Below, piece after piece: positions 5,291 to 11,816 of a stretch of DNA of 11,816 nucleotides. How positions within the stretch are numbered: the first letter of the stretch is position 1; each line of letters begins with the position of its first letter. The position numbers and the translations under genes are program-made. The notes under the pieces were generated by a model, which made no database searches, was not told the origin of the DNA, and saw only the letters and a program-made list of their open reading frames with translations. Source of the DNA: SZUA-252 sp035716005 (GTDB taxonomy: Bacteria; Eisenbacteria; RBG-16-71-46; SZUA-252); contig DASTKG010000149.1 of NCBI GenBank assembly GCA_035716005.1, positions 1-11,816 on the forward strand, given 5' to 3'.

Positions 5291-5482
5291 ATGGAAGGAA
5301 AGTTTCCCGAGTGCCGGAAGTGCAGTGCGGGGGTGCTGATCCCCCTTTCGGACTACGGCAGGGACGGCGCCCCGATCACCTACAAGGCCTGGGTCTGCAC
5401 CAACCCGACGTGCGGCTACAACGTCCGCATCGACAATGGTGAAATCAGTCTCGGCCGGGCCATCCAGCAGTCGACGAAATAG
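5291..5482 (+). CDS. Small zinc-ribbon protein, 63 aa
   Basis: The protein has two metal-binding knuckles, CRKC (8-11) and CTNPTC (36-41), 24 residues apart, which together should bind one zinc ion in a rubredoxin-like ribbon. The segment between contains LIPLSDYGRDGAPIT (16-30) and an aromatic YKAW just before the second knuckle; the C terminus carries VRIDNGEI and a basic tail. The ATG at 5291 is preferred over the GTG at 5270, because the GTG overlaps the strong Shine-Dalgarno (5276-5282) that serves the ATG. It may be a nucleic-acid or protein adaptor; no specific family recognised. It is the first plus-strand gene after the divergent promoter region, 131 bp before the HAD gene. That gap (5483-5613) holds only a weak 5-bp hairpin near 5494 and the HAD ribosome-binding site, so read-through into the cluster is likely. 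Confidence 0.8.
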   Translation: MEGKFPECRKCSAGVLIPLSDYGRDGAPITYKAWVCTNPTCGYNVRIDNGEISLGRAIQQSTK

Positions 5483-5613
5483 CACCTGCCGTTCGCGAGT
5501 CGATTCGCGGTCCCGATGCTGCATGCTTCTGCCCCAGGCGCCGGCGCGGGCGCGGCCAGAGCGGCCGTCCCGGGGCGGCGCTTCTCGCGTTCAGGGGAGG
5601 CCCAGGGGAACTG

Positions 5614-6333
5614 ATGATCCGAGCCGTCATCTTCGACCTCGACAACACCCTCACCGACTTCATGAAGATGAAGCGGGCCGCCATCGACGCCGCCGTCGAC
5701 GGCATGCTCGACGCCGGCCTCCCGCTCTCGCGCGAGGAGGTCTCGAAGAAGATCTACGTCGTCTACGATCGCGAGGGGATCGAGTACCAGCAGGTCTTCG
5801 ACCGCTTCCTGCAGGAAGAACTGGGGCGGGTCGACTACAAGATCCTGACGAGCGCCGTCGTCGCCTACCGGCGCGCGCGCGACTCCTACCTGGTCCTCTA
5901 CCCCCACGTGACCTACACCCTCCTCGAGCTGATGAAGCGCGGTCTGAAGCTGGCGGTCGTCTCCGACGCGCCCCGGCTCCAGGCCTGGATGCGCCTCGCC
6001 CAGCTCCAGCTCCAGCATCTCTTCGATCCCGTCGTGGCGTTCGAGGACACCGGCGAGCGGAAGCCGAGCCCGAAGCCGTTCCAGCGGGCCATCGAGATGC
6101 TCGGCATCGAGCCGGCGCAGGCCATCATGGTCGGCGACTGGCCCGAGCGCGACGTCGTCGGCGCGAAGGGGCTCGGCATCCGGACCGCCTTCGCGCGCTA
6201 CGGCGACACCTTCGGCACCGGGCAGTCGGGGGCCGACTGGGATCTGAACGACGTCATGGAGCTGATCGGGATCGTCGACACGCTGAACGGGGTGGCGGCG
6301 AAGGGGAAGGAAGGAGCGGCGTGGTCTCGGTAG
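5614..6333 (+). CDS. HAD-superfamily phosphatase, CTE7-like, 239 aa
   Basis: A cytoplasmic phosphatase of the haloacid dehalogenase superfamily with a helical cap after motif I. All four motifs are intact: DLDNT (8-12, nucleophile Asp8 and acid Asp10), VSDAP (116-120, Ser117), ERKPSPKPF (148-156, Lys150) and GDWPERD (174-180, Asp175 and Asp180). The cap region MKMKRAAIDAAVDGML (17-32) and the KIYVVYDREGIEYQQVFDRFL stretch (46-66) resemble the CTE7 subgroup best known from archaea and some bacteria. A small phosphorylated metabolite is the likely substrate, not identifiable from sequence. The start ATG is preceded by AGGGGAA (5603-5611 region). The 3' end overlaps acpS by 13 nt. The C-terminal 15 residues (VAAKGKEGAAWSR) look non-conserved and partly serve as the acpS ribosome-binding region. 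Confidence 0.88.
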   Translation: MIRAVIFDLDNTLTDFMKMKRAAIDAAVDGMLDAGLPLSREEVSKKIYVVYDREGIEYQQVFDRFLQEELGRVDYKILTSAVVAYRRARDSYLVLYPHVTYTLLELMKRGLKLAVVSDAPRLQAWMRLAQLQLQHLFDPVVAFEDTGERKPSPKPFQRAIEMLGIEPAQAIMVGDWPERDVVGAKGLGIRTAFARYGDTFGTGQSGADWDLNDVMELIGIVDTLNGVAAKGKEGAAWSR

Positions 6334-6704
6334 GCGTCGACATCGTCGAGGTCGACCGCATCCATCGCGCCATCGAGCAGTTCGGCTCGAGCTTCCTCGA
6401 CAAGATCTTCACTCCCGGCGAGATCGCCTACTGCCGCGGCAAGGCGCGCGAGGCGTCGTCGTTCGCCGTCCGCTTCGCGGCGAAGGAGGCGTTCGCCAAG
6501 GCGCTCAAGGTCGGGAAGGCGTCGGTCTGGCGCGAGGTGGAAATCGTCCGAGGCGAGGAGGCGCCGCGTCCCGTCATCGTCCTCCACGGTTCCGCCCGCG
6601 AGATGGTCGGCACGCGCCGCGTCGACGTCTCCCTCTCCCACACGGCGGCGTACGCCGTGGCCGTCGTGATCGTGGAAGACGTGGAGGGCCCGGCGGCCTC
6701 CTGA
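6321..6704 (+). CDS. acpS: Holo-[acyl-carrier-protein] synthase, 127 aa
   Basis: AcpS transfers 4'-phosphopantetheine from coenzyme A to a serine of acyl carrier protein, making it competent for fatty-acid synthesis. The sequence has GVDIVEVDRI (5-14, Mg-binding Asp7), the FTPGEIAYC segment (30-38), FAVRFAAKEAFAKAL (48-62, Mg-binding Glu56) and the C-terminal VSLSHTAAYAVAVV strand (103-116), all canonical. The length matches the usual 120-130 residues. The start is the GTG at 6321, preceded by AGGAG at 6312-6316, and it gives the usual VSVGVDI N terminus; it lies inside the 3' end of the HAD gene. The next gene, an NAD(P)HX repair enzyme, is a very common neighbour of acpS in bacteria, which supports both calls. 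Confidence 0.95.
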   Translation: MVSVGVDIVEVDRIHRAIEQFGSSFLDKIFTPGEIAYCRGKAREASSFAVRFAAKEAFAKALKVGKASVWREVEIVRGEEAPRPVIVLHGSAREMVGTRRVDVSLSHTAAYAVAVVIVEDVEGPAAS

Positions 6705-6724
6705 GCGCCCGACCCACGCACGCC

Positions 6725-8452
6725 ATGCGACTTCCGCCGATCCGCCAGCGCATCGTCACCGCCGAGGAGATGGCCGCGATCGATCGCGCCGCCATCCAGG
6801 GCGCGTGGGGACGGACCGCGGTGCCCTCCCTGAAGCTGATGGAGCGCGCGGGGACCGAGGTCGCGAAGGCCGCCATCGCGTGGTGGCGCGAGCGGGGAAG
6901 CGATGTGCCGACGCCCCCCGCGCGCGCGGGCGCCGGGAGCGGACGGGCCGGCGCGGCGGGGGCCAAGCGGGGCGCGGCCGCGGGCGGCGCCGCCGCGGCG
7001 ATGCGGCGCCTCGCGGGCGGCGGCTCCGTGGTGATCCTCTGCGGCCGCGGCAACAACGGCGGCGACGGCTTCGTGGCGGCGCGTCACCTGAAGACGGCCG
7101 GCTTCGGCGTGCGGCTCCTGGTCGCCGCGGCGGAGGCCGATCTCTCGCCCGACGCGCGCGCGAATCATCAGGCCTGCGAGAAGGGGCGGATCCCCGTGAC
7201 GTTCCTTCCGGAGCCGCGGGCGTGGGGCGAGGGGAGCGAGGCCGACGACGCGGTGGGCGCCGCCTCCTTCCTGATCGACGCGCTCCTCGGCACCGGAAGC
7301 AAGGGGGCGCCGCGAGGCGCCATCGCCGCCGCCATCGAGTGCGCGCTTCGCGCCGCGAAGCCGATCGTGGCGATCGACATCCCGTCGGGCATCGACGCCA
7401 CCACCGGCCACGCCGAATTTCCCTCCATTCGCGCCGAGATGACCGTCACGCTGGCGCTCCCGAAGGCGGGGCTCGTCATCGAGCCGGGCCGGGAGCACGC
7501 CGGGCGGCTGATCGTCGCCGACATCGGCATCCCGCCGGAACTCGCCGCGGGCCAGCGTCCGAGCCATCTCCTCGCGAGCGCGGAGTGGGCGCGGTCGCTC
7601 CTTCCCGGGCGCGCCGCCGACGCGCACAAGGGAACCGTGGGTCGAGTCCTCTTCGTCGGCGGGAGCGCGGGCATGATGGGCGCCGCGGCGCTCTCGACGG
7701 AGTCGGCCTATCGCGCGGGCGCGGGCTACGTGGTGGCCTGCGTGCCGGGCTCCTGCGTCGACATCCTCGAGGCGCGCGTGGCCGAAGCGGTGAAGCGGGG
7801 GATGGCCGAGACGGCGGAGCGGACGCTCGCCGCCGGCGCCGGGGACGCGATCCTGGCCGAGGCGATGCGCGCCGACGTCGTGGTCCTGGGGCCCGGCCTG
7901 TCGCGGCATCCCGAGAGCGAGGCGCTGGCGCGCGCCCTGATCGAGCATCTCGACGGGCCCGTCCTGCTCGACGCCGACGGACTGAACGCGTTCGAGGGGA
8001 GGCCCCTCCGGCGGAGCCGCGGCCCCTTGATCGTGACGCCGCACTACGGCGAAGCGGCGCGCCTGACCGGGAAGTCGATCGCGGACGTGGCGCGCGATCC
8101 CGCGGGCTGGGCGCGGCGCTTCGCCGGCGACACGGGAGCCATCGTCTGCCTCAAGAGCGTGCCGATGATGACGGTGGTGCCGGGCGAGCCGGTGATCGTG
8201 AACGCGACGGGGAATCCGGGCATGGCGACCGCCGGCGCGGGGGACGTCCTGAGCGGAACGATCGCGGGACTCCTGGCGCAGGGCGTCGATCCGCCCGATG
8301 CGGCCGCGGCCGGGTGTTTCGTGCACGGGCTGGCGGGCGACGTCGCCGCGCGGCGCCTCGGCCGGCGCGGGATCATGGCCGGCGACATTCGCGACGCCCT
8401 TCCGGCGGCGCTCCTCGCGTTGGAAAGCGGAGCCCTCGATGAGCCCGCGTGA
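6725..8452 (+). CDS. nnr: Bifunctional NAD(P)HX epimerase / ADP- or ATP-dependent dehydratase, 575 aa
   Basis: The enzyme repairs hydrated NADH and NADPH: the N-terminal epimerase interconverts R and S hydrates, and the C-terminal ribokinase-like domain dehydrates the S form using ADP or ATP. The epimerase part runs from RIVTAEEMAAIDR (9-21) through the phosphate loop GRGNNGGDG (107-115), LIDALLGTG (183-191) and IPSGIDATTG (219-228). The dehydratase part runs from HKGTVGRVLFVGGS (301-314) through LDADGLNAF (415-423) and TPHYGEAARL (438-447) to GNPGMATAGAGDVLSG (496-511), with catalytic Asp507. Between helix 2 and the phosphate loop lies an Ala/Gly/Arg-rich insert (about 58-99) not usual in the family. 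The lysine loop reads LKSVPMMT in place of the common LKGxxT. The ATG at 6725 lacks a clear Shine-Dalgarno but fits the usual N terminus. It starts 20 bp after acpS and overlaps the aldolase start by 14 nt. Confidence 0.93.
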   Translation: MRLPPIRQRIVTAEEMAAIDRAAIQGAWGRTAVPSLKLMERAGTEVAKAAIAWWRERGSDVPTPPARAGAGSGRAGAAGAKRGAAAGGAAAAMRRLAGGGSVVILCGRGNNGGDGFVAARHLKTAGFGVRLLVAAAEADLSPDARANHQACEKGRIPVTFLPEPRAWGEGSEADDAVGAASFLIDALLGTGSKGAPRGAIAAAIECALRAAKPIVAIDIPSGIDATTGHAEFPSIRAEMTVTLALPKAGLVIEPGREHAGRLIVADIGIPPELAAGQRPSHLLASAEWARSLLPGRAADAHKGTVGRVLFVGGSAGMMGAAALSTESAYRAGAGYVVACVPGSCVDILEARVAEAVKRGMAETAERTLAAGAGDAILAEAMRADVVVLGPGLSRHPESEALARALIEHLDGPVLLDADGLNAFEGRPLRRSRGPLIVTPHYGEAARLTGKSIADVARDPAGWARRFAGDTGAIVCLKSVPMMTVVPGEPVIVNATGNPGMATAGAGDVLSGTIAGLLAQGVDPPDAAAAGCFVHGLAGDVAARRLGRRGIMAGDIRDALPAALLALESGALDEPA

Positions 8453-9176
8453 TCCGCTCGATCATCCCGAGAACGAACCCGATCGCAGGGGCATCGGCGG
8501 CGGCACCAGCAAGGGCGCCGCGGCCGCTCGACGCCGGGCCGTCCGCATCGCGCTCGCGCACGAGCTGATCCGCGCGGGGGTCGTGCTGGAGAAGCGGGGC
8601 ATGGTGGTCGCCACGGAAGGGAATCTGAGCGCGCGCTTCGATCTCTCCTCGGTCGTGATCACGCGCCGTGGGAAGCGAAAGGGGGAGCTGACGCCCCGCG
8701 ACTTCGTGGAGATCGCGCTCACGGAGGCGGACGACTCGCCGGCCCGGGAGGCGGCCTCGACCGAGCACCGCGTCCACCTCGCGGCCTACGGCGCCCGGGA
8801 GGACGTGGAAGCGGTGGTGCACGCCCATCCCGTCGCGCTCACCGCGTTCGGACTTCGGGGCGAAGTGCCGAACTTCGCGGCCTTCGACGAGGCGCGCGCC
8901 TTCATCGGGCCGGTCGCGATCGTCCCCTATCATCCTTCGGGGAGCGACGCGCTCGCGAACGCGGTGGGGATCGCCCTGATGGGCGAGGGATCGGCGCGGC
9001 GCCCCTCCGTTCCGGGCGTCCCCGCTCCGGCGCCTCCCGGCGCGCCGAACCTGATCCTCATGCGGAATCACGGCGCCCTCACCGTGGGGGAGACGGTCGA
9101 TCAGGCCCTCTCGCGCCTGGAGATCGCGGAGCATCTCGCCGCGACGCTTCTCCTGTCGGAGCGGTCGAAGCTCTAG
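8439..9176 (+). CDS. Class II aldolase/adducin-family protein, 245 aa
   Basis: Members of this zinc-dependent family cleave phosphorylated sugars (fuculose-, rhamnulose-phosphate) or act as epimerases and decarboxylases. The features are ATEGNLSARF (58-67, phosphate-binding GNxS), a basic TRRGKRKGEL loop (75-84), STEHRVH (107-113, catalytic Glu109), VVHAHP (126-131, zinc ligands His128 and His130) and RNHGALTVG (209-217, third ligand His211). The catalytic set is complete, so an active enzyme is expected. About 35 N-terminal residues rich in charged and Gly residues precede the domain, and a Pro/Ala-rich loop (184-203) is inserted before the third zinc ligand. The ATG at 8439 overlaps the end of nnr by 14 nt and follows a GGAAAGCGGAG purine stretch. 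A fuculose-phosphate aldolase-type activity is possible, but no sugar kinase or isomerase gene is in view. Confidence 0.9.
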   Translation: MSPRDPLDHPENEPDRRGIGGGTSKGAAAARRRAVRIALAHELIRAGVVLEKRGMVVATEGNLSARFDLSSVVITRRGKRKGELTPRDFVEIALTEADDSPAREAASTEHRVHLAAYGAREDVEAVVHAHPVALTAFGLRGEVPNFAAFDEARAFIGPVAIVPYHPSGSDALANAVGIALMGEGSARRPSVPGVPAPAPPGAPNLILMRNHGALTVGETVDQALSRLEIAEHLAATLLLSERSKL

Positions 9177-9182
9177 CGTTTC

Positions 9183-11141
9183 ATGCGTCGCTACGTCCGC
9201 TTCGCTCCCTCCCTCGTCGCCGTCCTCCTGAGTCTTCCCGGGTTCGGCTACCCCTACCTCTTCGACGATTTCGATTTCCTGGGACGCGTTCAGGGATTCC
9301 ACCTCGGGACGCTCCTACCCGATCCGCAGATCCTCTTCTGGCGGCCTCTCTCGCGGGAGATCTACTTCGGACTGCTCTATTCCCTGGGGAGCCACGGCCC
9401 GCTCGTCGGCCACGTCCTGAACGCGCTCCTGCTCGCCGCCGCGGTCTTCCTCCTGGTCGAGGTCGGGGCGACCCTCGGCGGACGGAAGACCGGTCTCGCC
9501 GCCGGATTCGCTTTCGCCGCGTTCGCGCAGTCGCCGCTCCTCGTCGCGTGGCTGAGCGGCGCGCAGGATCTCCTGGCGATCGTCCTCCTCCTCGCGGCGA
9601 TCCGCCTGCGGCTCGCGCGGCGATTCGCCGCGTCCGCGGCGGCCTTCGCGCTCGCGCTCCTCTCGAAGGAAACGGCGTTCGCCCTCGTTCCCCTCCTCGC
9701 GCTTCTCGACTGGCTGCGACGGGAGGCGCCGTATCGGGTCGCGCTGGGCTGGATGCTCTACGGCGGGATCGGCCTCGTCTGGGCCGCCCTCCATCCGGGA
9801 ATTCACGCGCTCGTCGCGGGAGGGCTGGCGAACACGCCGGGCGGCTACGTGGGGCTCGAGAATCCGCACCGGATGGAATCGATCGTGAAGAGCCTGGTGA
9901 CGCTCGCGAATCTCCCGATCAGCGGCCTCGCGACGCCCATCGCCGGCGCTCCGTGGGGACTCGTCGCGGCGGCGCTCGCGATCGTCGTCGCGGCGTGGGT
10001 GGGGTGGCGCGTCCACGGGGAGCGGGCCTCGGCCGCCGCTCCCACGCCGCTCCCCGCCGTCGCGCCCTCGCGCGATTCGACCATTCCGGTCGGCGCCGCG
10101 CTCGCCCTCCTGCCGCTCGCGCTCACCGTCGCCGTCGTTCGGGGCTGGTCGCCCTACTACATGGTGATTCCCTTCCTCGGCGTGGCGCTCCTCCTGGGCC
10201 GCGCGGCGTCGAGTCTCGCCCCGCGCGCCGCGGTCGCGCTCCTCGTCGCCTTCGTCGTCCTGGGCGGCTGGACGCGGAATCTGATCGCCGACCCGGGGCT
10301 GCCGACGCTGCGAAATCTGAAGCCCGCGGCGGAGGCGCTCGCGAAGGTCGAGGCCGGGTTCGAGTCGCTCCATCCCACGATGCCGCGCGGCGCGAGGCTC
10401 CTCGTCTCCGTTCAGTCGGCCGGCGCGGCGAGCGTCTACGTTCATCTCTACCACTACCAGTCGCTCCGGATCTGGTACCGCGACGCGACGCTCGTCACGC
10501 GCCGTCCCGACGTTCCGATCGAGAGGGAGCGTCCCCATCTCCTCTTCTGGGTCGATCCGAGGTTCGGCGTCCACGAGATCGATCTCGAATCGTTCGCGGC
10601 GCGGCCGGCCGGCGACGCGGAGGAATTCCAGGAGTACAAGAAGACGCTTCGCTACTACGCGCGCGGCCTGGCGGCGGGGGGCGACGACATGAAGGCGGCG
10701 CTCATCCTCGCCCGGATCCCGGAAGAGGATCCCGTGATCCGGGGCATCGACGTGCGCACGGCGGCGATGTTCTTCCTCTATCGCGGGCGGAGTCGGGAAG
10801 CGCGGATGCTCCTGGAGCGGGTGCCCGATCTGCCGGAGGCGGTGAGGCTGGCGGGAATGGGGGCGGTGCTCGTCTCGGCGCCTCCGGAGATCCATCTCGA
10901 CGACGACGCCTTCACGGCCTTCGAGCTCGATCCGGGGGACGAGCGGATCGTGCTGGCCCTGGGGCGCCGATTCGCGGCGGACGGCCGGCGCGACCTGGCG
11001 GCGCGATTCGGAACCCGGCTCCTCGCGATCGATCCGAAGAATGCCGAAGCGCAGGGCTGGATCGACGACCTGAAGAACCTGCCGGCGACGTCGAAGATCG
11101 CGCAGCCGATCGGAGAGGACGTTGGGATGCCGTATCGGTAG
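9183..11141 (+). CDS. GT-C-type multi-span membrane glycosyltransferase-like protein with C-terminal repeat-like domain, 652 aa
   Basis: Residues 1-365 contain about nine to eleven membrane helices with the pattern of lipid-linked-sugar glycosyltransferases (GT39/TMTC-like). These include an acidic DDFD motif (28-31) in the first extracytoplasmic loop, FWRPLSREIYFGLLY (52-66), a helix ending in LLSKETAFALVPLLALLDWL (159-178, the common LSKE motif) and a GWSPYYM turn (321-327). A Pro/Ala-rich loop (279-300) links two membrane helices. Residues about 370-652 are soluble. They hold a mixed segment with HLYHYQSLRIWYRD (421-434) and then helical pairs (495-550, 585-632, ending LLAIDPKNAEAQGW) that look like degenerate TPR units. 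The likely role is transfer of a sugar from a polyprenyl-phosphate donor to protein or glycan on the outer side of the inner membrane. The ATG lies 6 bp after the aldolase stop, so it is probably cotranscribed. The exact acceptor is unknown. Confidence 0.75.
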   Translation: MRRYVRFAPSLVAVLLSLPGFGYPYLFDDFDFLGRVQGFHLGTLLPDPQILFWRPLSREIYFGLLYSLGSHGPLVGHVLNALLLAAAVFLLVEVGATLGGRKTGLAAGFAFAAFAQSPLLVAWLSGAQDLLAIVLLLAAIRLRLARRFAASAAAFALALLSKETAFALVPLLALLDWLRREAPYRVALGWMLYGGIGLVWAALHPGIHALVAGGLANTPGGYVGLENPHRMESIVKSLVTLANLPISGLATPIAGAPWGLVAAALAIVVAAWVGWRVHGERASAAAPTPLPAVAPSRDSTIPVGAALALLPLALTVAVVRGWSPYYMVIPFLGVALLLGRAASSLAPRAAVALLVAFVVLGGWTRNLIADPGLPTLRNLKPAAEALAKVEAGFESLHPTMPRGARLLVSVQSAGAASVYVHLYHYQSLRIWYRDATLVTRRPDVPIERERPHLLFWVDPRFGVHEIDLESFAARPAGDAEEFQEYKKTLRYYARGLAAGGDDMKAALILARIPEEDPVIRGIDVRTAAMFFLYRGRSREARMLLERVPDLPEAVRLAGMGAVLVSAPPEIHLDDDAFTAFELDPGDERIVLALGRRFAADGRRDLAARFGTRLLAIDPKNAEAQGWIDDLKNLPATSKIAQPIGEDVGMPYR

Positions 11142-11169
11142 AGGGTTCCGCTCAGCGCGACGCGCGCGG

Positions 11170-11739
11170 TCAGTACCCTCGCGCCACGATCGTGAAGTCG
11201 GCCGCCGGGTCCGCCTCCGACGTCACGAGGGCGTACTCGCCGGGCTGGAGCGACTTCTTCGGCCTCGCCTCGAAGACCCCGTCCCTGACCTTCGTCACCT
11301 CGAGTTCCACGCCGCGGTTGAACATCGTGCCGCCCTTTCCGATCTCGATCGGTGTGCGCCGCACCTCGTCCTTCACTTCGAACAGGGCGAGCTGGACGCG
11401 CTGGGCGGTCGCCTGGTCGGCGGAGAATCGGAAGCGGGGTCGGGCGTTCCCGATCTTCAGTTCGCTTCCGGCGCCGGCGAGGATGAAGTAGGTCTTCGGG
11501 CCGCCCATCTCGGACTTGATTCGCGCCGTGGGCGACGCGCCGCCGGCGGGGCCCTCGAACGAACCGGCGGCGAGCACCATCGTCAGCCAGGCCGAATCGT
11601 CGTAGTAGGTCACCTTCGCCAGTCGCTGCGATTCGCCCTCCGCGTCGGGATCGTTGAACGCGGACAAAGGTGTTCCGATCGCGGCGAATAGCACGGCCAA
11701 AACGGTTGCAGCCGCGTAGTGTCGCATCGAGTCACGCAT
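11170..11739 (-). CDS. Secreted protein of unknown function, 189 aa
   Basis: A Sec signal peptide is clear: MRDSMRHY, then the hydrophobic stretch ATVLAVLFAAIGTPL, with likely cleavage after LSA (27). The mature part of about 162 residues is mostly beta-strand-like, for example KTYFILAGAGSELKI (82-96), RVQLALFEVKD (114-124) and VELEVTKVRDGVFEARP (144-160). It ends with SLQPGEYALV (163-172), a phrase common in extracytoplasmic beta-sandwich domains that list 'PGEYAL' near the C terminus. No cysteine, lipobox or catalytic motif is seen. The start at 11739 is preferred to a longer frame beginning at 11814 because GGAG (11750-11747) lies 7 nt upstream and the signal peptide then begins correctly. 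It converges on the GT-C gene with 28 bp between stop codons and no terminator hairpin there. The region 11740-11816 holds one short hairpin (11780-11787 with 11790-11797) and no clear promoter. Confidence 0.8.
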   Translation of the reverse strand: MRDSMRHYAAATVLAVLFAAIGTPLSAFNDPDAEGESQRLAKVTYYDDSAWLTMVLAAGSFEGPAGGASPTARIKSEMGGPKTYFILAGAGSELKIGNARPRFRFSADQATAQRVQLALFEVKDEVRRTPIEIGKGGTMFNRGVELEVTKVRDGVFEARPKKSLQPGEYALVTSEADPAADFTIVARGY

Positions 11740-11816
11740 CGTAAGTCTCCAATCGACATGGGCATCGTGAAGCCCGTTCGCCGCCCGCACGGGTGGCGTT
11801 CGACGGAGTTGCATAC

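Noticed and set aside
5494..5511. Terminator after the zinc-ribbon gene
   Set aside because: Only a 5-bp stem (CGCGA/TCGCG) without a T-run; too weak to call.
6428..8326. 632-codon open frame on the minus strand opposite acpS and nnr
   Set aside because: It is Arg/His/Gly-rich with no recognisable motif and lies antisense to two firmly identified enzymes; GC-rich DNA keeps such frames open by lack of stop codons.
9315..10895. 526-codon minus-strand frame opposite the GT-C gene
   Set aside because: Composition is almost entirely Arg, Glu, Asp and Gly, as expected for the antisense of hydrophobic GC-rich codons; no start signal or domain.
11740..11814. N-terminal extension of the secreted protein to 11814
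   Set aside because: It would bury the signal peptide 25 residues in and ignore the GGAG placed 7 nt before the ATG at 11739.
1..11816. Mobile element, CRISPR, toxin-antitoxin or defence system
   Set aside because: No transposase, integrase, spaced repeats, terminal inverted repeats or nuclease/toxin motifs were found on either strand; the two-gene 3532-5114 unit does not show toxin-antitoxin features.

Overview
The window is GC-rich bacterial chromosomal DNA (roughly 70% GC by eye) with densely packed genes, many 4-14 nt overlaps and several GTG starts. There is no tRNA, rRNA, CRISPR array, transposase or phage gene. The housekeeping content (DapF-like epimerase, AcpS, NAD(P)HX repair enzyme) together with a CTE7-type HAD phosphatase and several proteins of unrecognised family suggests a little-cultured, high-GC, free-living lineage. 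Candidatus Eisenbacteria or a neighbouring candidate phylum would fit, but that is an impression and not a demonstrated placement.

Layout. (1) 1-1873, minus strand: an operon transcribed leftward of a put. esterase (866-1873), a carboxymuconolactone decarboxylase-family protein (267-869) and the N-terminal 90 residues of a DapF-like epimerase (runs off the left edge). The genes are joined by two GTGA overlaps. (2) 1885-3069, plus strand: a membrane-anchored family-2 glycosyltransferase whose start codon lies only 11 bp from the divergent esterase start. The esterase side has a consensus-like promoter whose predicted +1 is the ATG itself. (3) 3068-3531: a strong terminator hairpin, further hairpins and an unannotated 21-codon ORF (3227-3292, minus) with a strong Shine-Dalgarno sequence, encoding a tiny single-span membrane peptide. 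(4) 3532-5114, minus: a two-gene operon of an apparently metal-dead M20-peptidase-like protein and a small helical conserved-type protein. (5) 5115-5290: the only true divergent intergenic promoter region, locally AT-rich. (6) 5291-11141, plus: a zinc-ribbon protein, then a tight cluster of HAD phosphatase, holo-ACP synthase, bifunctional NAD(P)HX epimerase/dehydratase, class II aldolase and a large GT-C-type membrane protein with a soluble C-terminal repeat-like region. (7) 11170-11739, minus: a secreted protein of unknown function, convergent with the GT-C gene.

How the genes fit together. The plus cluster combines metabolite repair and activation: AcpS loads the phosphopantetheine arm on acyl carrier protein, the Nnr enzyme repairs damaged NAD(P)H, and the HAD and aldolase act on small phosphorylated or sugar substrates. 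The GT-C protein and the GT2 enzyme both point to envelope glycosylation. The points most worth a second look are the divergent, apparently leaderless promoter pair at 1847-1908, Ser in place of the first catalytic Cys in the DapF-like protein, the M20-like pseudoenzyme with its overlapping helical partner, and the tiny membrane peptide. I see no complete, recognisable new defence or biosynthetic system.
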